Positions 62,951-64,000 of a stretch of 64,000 bases of DNA are shown piece after piece. Within the stretch, counting starts at the first letter, position 1. Each line of letters opens with the position of its first letter. The stretch is from Tamarix chinensis. Lineage: Eukaryota > Streptophyta > Magnoliopsida > Caryophyllales > Tamaricaceae. Where the stretch lies: contig CM060174.1 of assembly GCA_030549775.1 (NCBI GenBank), positions 71,179,466 through 71,243,465 of the forward strand, written 5' to 3'. Under the pieces are notes generated by a model, which was not told the DNA's origin, did no database searches, and saw nothing but the letters and a program-made list of their open reading frames with translations. The position numbers and the translations under genes were made by a program.

Positions 62951-63264
62951 AGTATTTTAATAATTATTATTATTATATCCTATTATTACACTTAACCTAT
63001 ATCTACTTGATTTTACTATATGTAGCTTGAACGATTTGATGATAGTTCGATGTTCAGCCGATTTGTTAAATATATAACTAAATAATATGTCCTTATTTTA
63101 AATAGTTTGATGTTGTTAGCTTTACATAGTTGGTTAAGATGTGGTAGAATATATTTATGATTTGTTTAGCTAGTTGAAGATCAGTTTACATATTCTATAA
63201 TTTAGATCCTTTCAAGAACAACCTTGATGATAAGATTTAGTGGTTCTCATTTGTAGGTAATAAG

Positions 63265-63738
63265 ATGATGTACCCTTCACCATATCTATGCATGGAACCA
63301 CATGTAGATCTACGAACTCATGTCATATGGTTATGCAATGAGCTAGGTCAGTTACATACGAGTGGCTCATCCTATCACCCCTTCCATTTTATATCGTATC
63401 ACCTACTGCTGACCCTACCTCAAATAGAGCCATGGGTGTTGGCTACGTCTACTTTTTTACATTGGTTTGTCCACTACATTGATGCATCACACCTGAGATT
63501 TATTGAGGGTGAGGTGTTTGCTAGAGAGTATGATAGGATATCGAGAGAGTTTATGGTCATTGATGATGAGTGGAGGTTTCGTCATAGCTTGCCTCCAAGT
63601 ATCCACCCCGGTTACCCTAGAGTATCCGTGAGTAAACTCTCTAGCGATGATGTCACGGATCAGATGATATATCGTGATGAGTGGACTTTCAGAGTTATAG
63701 TTATTAGTCGAGCTCGACGAGGCTACCGGGAAGTTTAG
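63265..63738 (+). CDS. Conserved CACTA accessory protein of unknown function, intact copy 3
   Basis: An open frame of 157 residues starting MMYPSPYLCMEPHVDLRTHV and ending ARRGYREV. I recognise no family. Copies at 44500-45024 and 54240-54750 (minus) share HV.W.C, Y.F..Y.LL.TLP..PW, a D..H.R.I.GE.F...YDR..RE.MVI..EW segment, a P...P.V....L segment and a D.V..QM.Y end. No signal peptide or membrane segment is evident. The protein is acidic in the middle and basic at the end. A good acceptor (TTCTCATTTGTAG at about 63257) lies 8 bp before the ATG, so it may be an exon of a longer gene and the start may be internal. It reads away from the element's terminus towards the expected transposase. Confidence 0.65.
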   Translation: MMYPSPYLCMEPHVDLRTHVIWLCNELGQLHTSGSSYHPFHFISYHLLLTLPQIEPWVLATSTFLHWFVHYIDASHLRFIEGEVFAREYDRISREFMVIDDEWRFRHSLPPSIHPGYPRVSVSKLSSDDVTDQMIYRDEWTFRVIVISRARRGYREV

Positions 63739-63871
63739 TTTTACGGTTATGAGTTTTTATTTTTTAAGTGTTTAGGCTATAGCAATCTTTTGATGTATGT
63801 AGTATTGCTATTGCTTTAATCCCATAGTATGTATATCTTTTGTAATTTGAACCATTGTATAATTTTTTGAT

Positions 63872-63958
63872 ATGTGTGTGTGTGTGTGTGTATGAGCTCT
63901 TTTTAAGTACGAGCGGTTTGAGTATTAATATGTTTTTGGAAACATGTTATCATGATTC

Positions 63959-63998
<40 letters not shown>
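63872..63998. repeat. (GT)n and (AT)n microsatellites
   Basis: About ten GT units at 63872-63891 and about nineteen AT units at 63960-63998, downstream of the accessory frame. No gene between them. Confidence 0.9.

Positions 63999-64000
<2 letters not shown>

Larger units (their letters stand above)
61018..64000 (+). mobile_element. CACTA (En/Spm) transposon, copy 3, 5' end (runs past the window)
   Basis: It begins CACTACTATGAAAATGG at 61018. Subterminal inverted words AATAACGGTT / AACCATTATT are repeated at 61045-61280, for example TTTAATAACGGTTCC...GAACCATTATTAAAA. A leader-like region rich in Ser/His codons follows (61326-61624), then AT microsatellites, a telomere-like tandem array and the accessory protein. 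The transposase would lie to the right of the window. CACTA ends, subterminal repeats and the conserved protein together support the call. Confidence 0.7.

Overview
The window is nuclear DNA of a flowering plant. It is AT-rich, with U2-type introns, microsatellites and deeply nested plant transposons. A monocot is possible, but I cannot fix the species. It holds one recognisable host gene inside a mosaic of Ty3/Gypsy LTR copies, a LINE, Cassandra TRIM elements and CACTA (En/Spm) DNA transposons.

Layout. 1-9317: Gypsy LTRs with kilobase-long, GC-rich leaders. A 4.77 kb solo LTR on the minus strand (371-5138, TSD AAGGG) sits in a plus-strand LTR that ends at 8395, followed by the leader end of another minus-strand LTR. 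9318-11186: AT-rich remnant without genes. 11187-17078: a 5'-truncated Gypsy chromovirus, with RNase H end, integrase and chromodomain-like tail (one nonsense codon and one frameshift), a polypurine tract and a 4.06 kb 3' LTR. 17079-18254: another leader piece of a minus-strand LTR, abutting a truncated LINE (18255-19315).

19944-27108 (minus): a seven-exon gene for an atypical bHLH transcription factor of the plant bHLH113/114-like type, about 516 residues. I assembled it from separate exons with consistent splice sites and phases. Its 2.5 kb fourth intron carries a Cassandra solo LTR with an intact 5-bp TSD. 28632-35285: a solo LTR (TSD TATAT) holding a second, opposite solo LTR (TSD CCAAT). 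35545-39488: LTR-derived sequence with one complete Cassandra and one solo Cassandra LTR. 39521-41432: decayed minus-strand Gypsy polyprotein.

41870-55686: two CACTA elements, both reading on the minus strand. The second carries a TNP2-type transposase gene and a second gene with a C48/Ulp1-like protease end. 55750-59029 is a solo LTR (TSD TACCA) and 59864-60601 a complete Cassandra. 61018-64000 is the start of a third CACTA, on the plus strand, with telomere-like tandem repeats.

The most interesting observations are: (1) an unrecognised protein of about 157 residues kept in the same place, between terminus and transposase, in all three CACTA copies; (2) Cassandra LTRs with 5S-rRNA-like sequence, one of them inside the bHLH gene; (3) conserved paired hairpins and CCAC...GTGG arrays inside the Gypsy LTRs; (4) telomere-motif tandem units inside a CACTA. 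Only the bHLH gene looks like a working host gene; the transposon genes are mostly broken, apart from the plus-strand open frame at 63265-63738.
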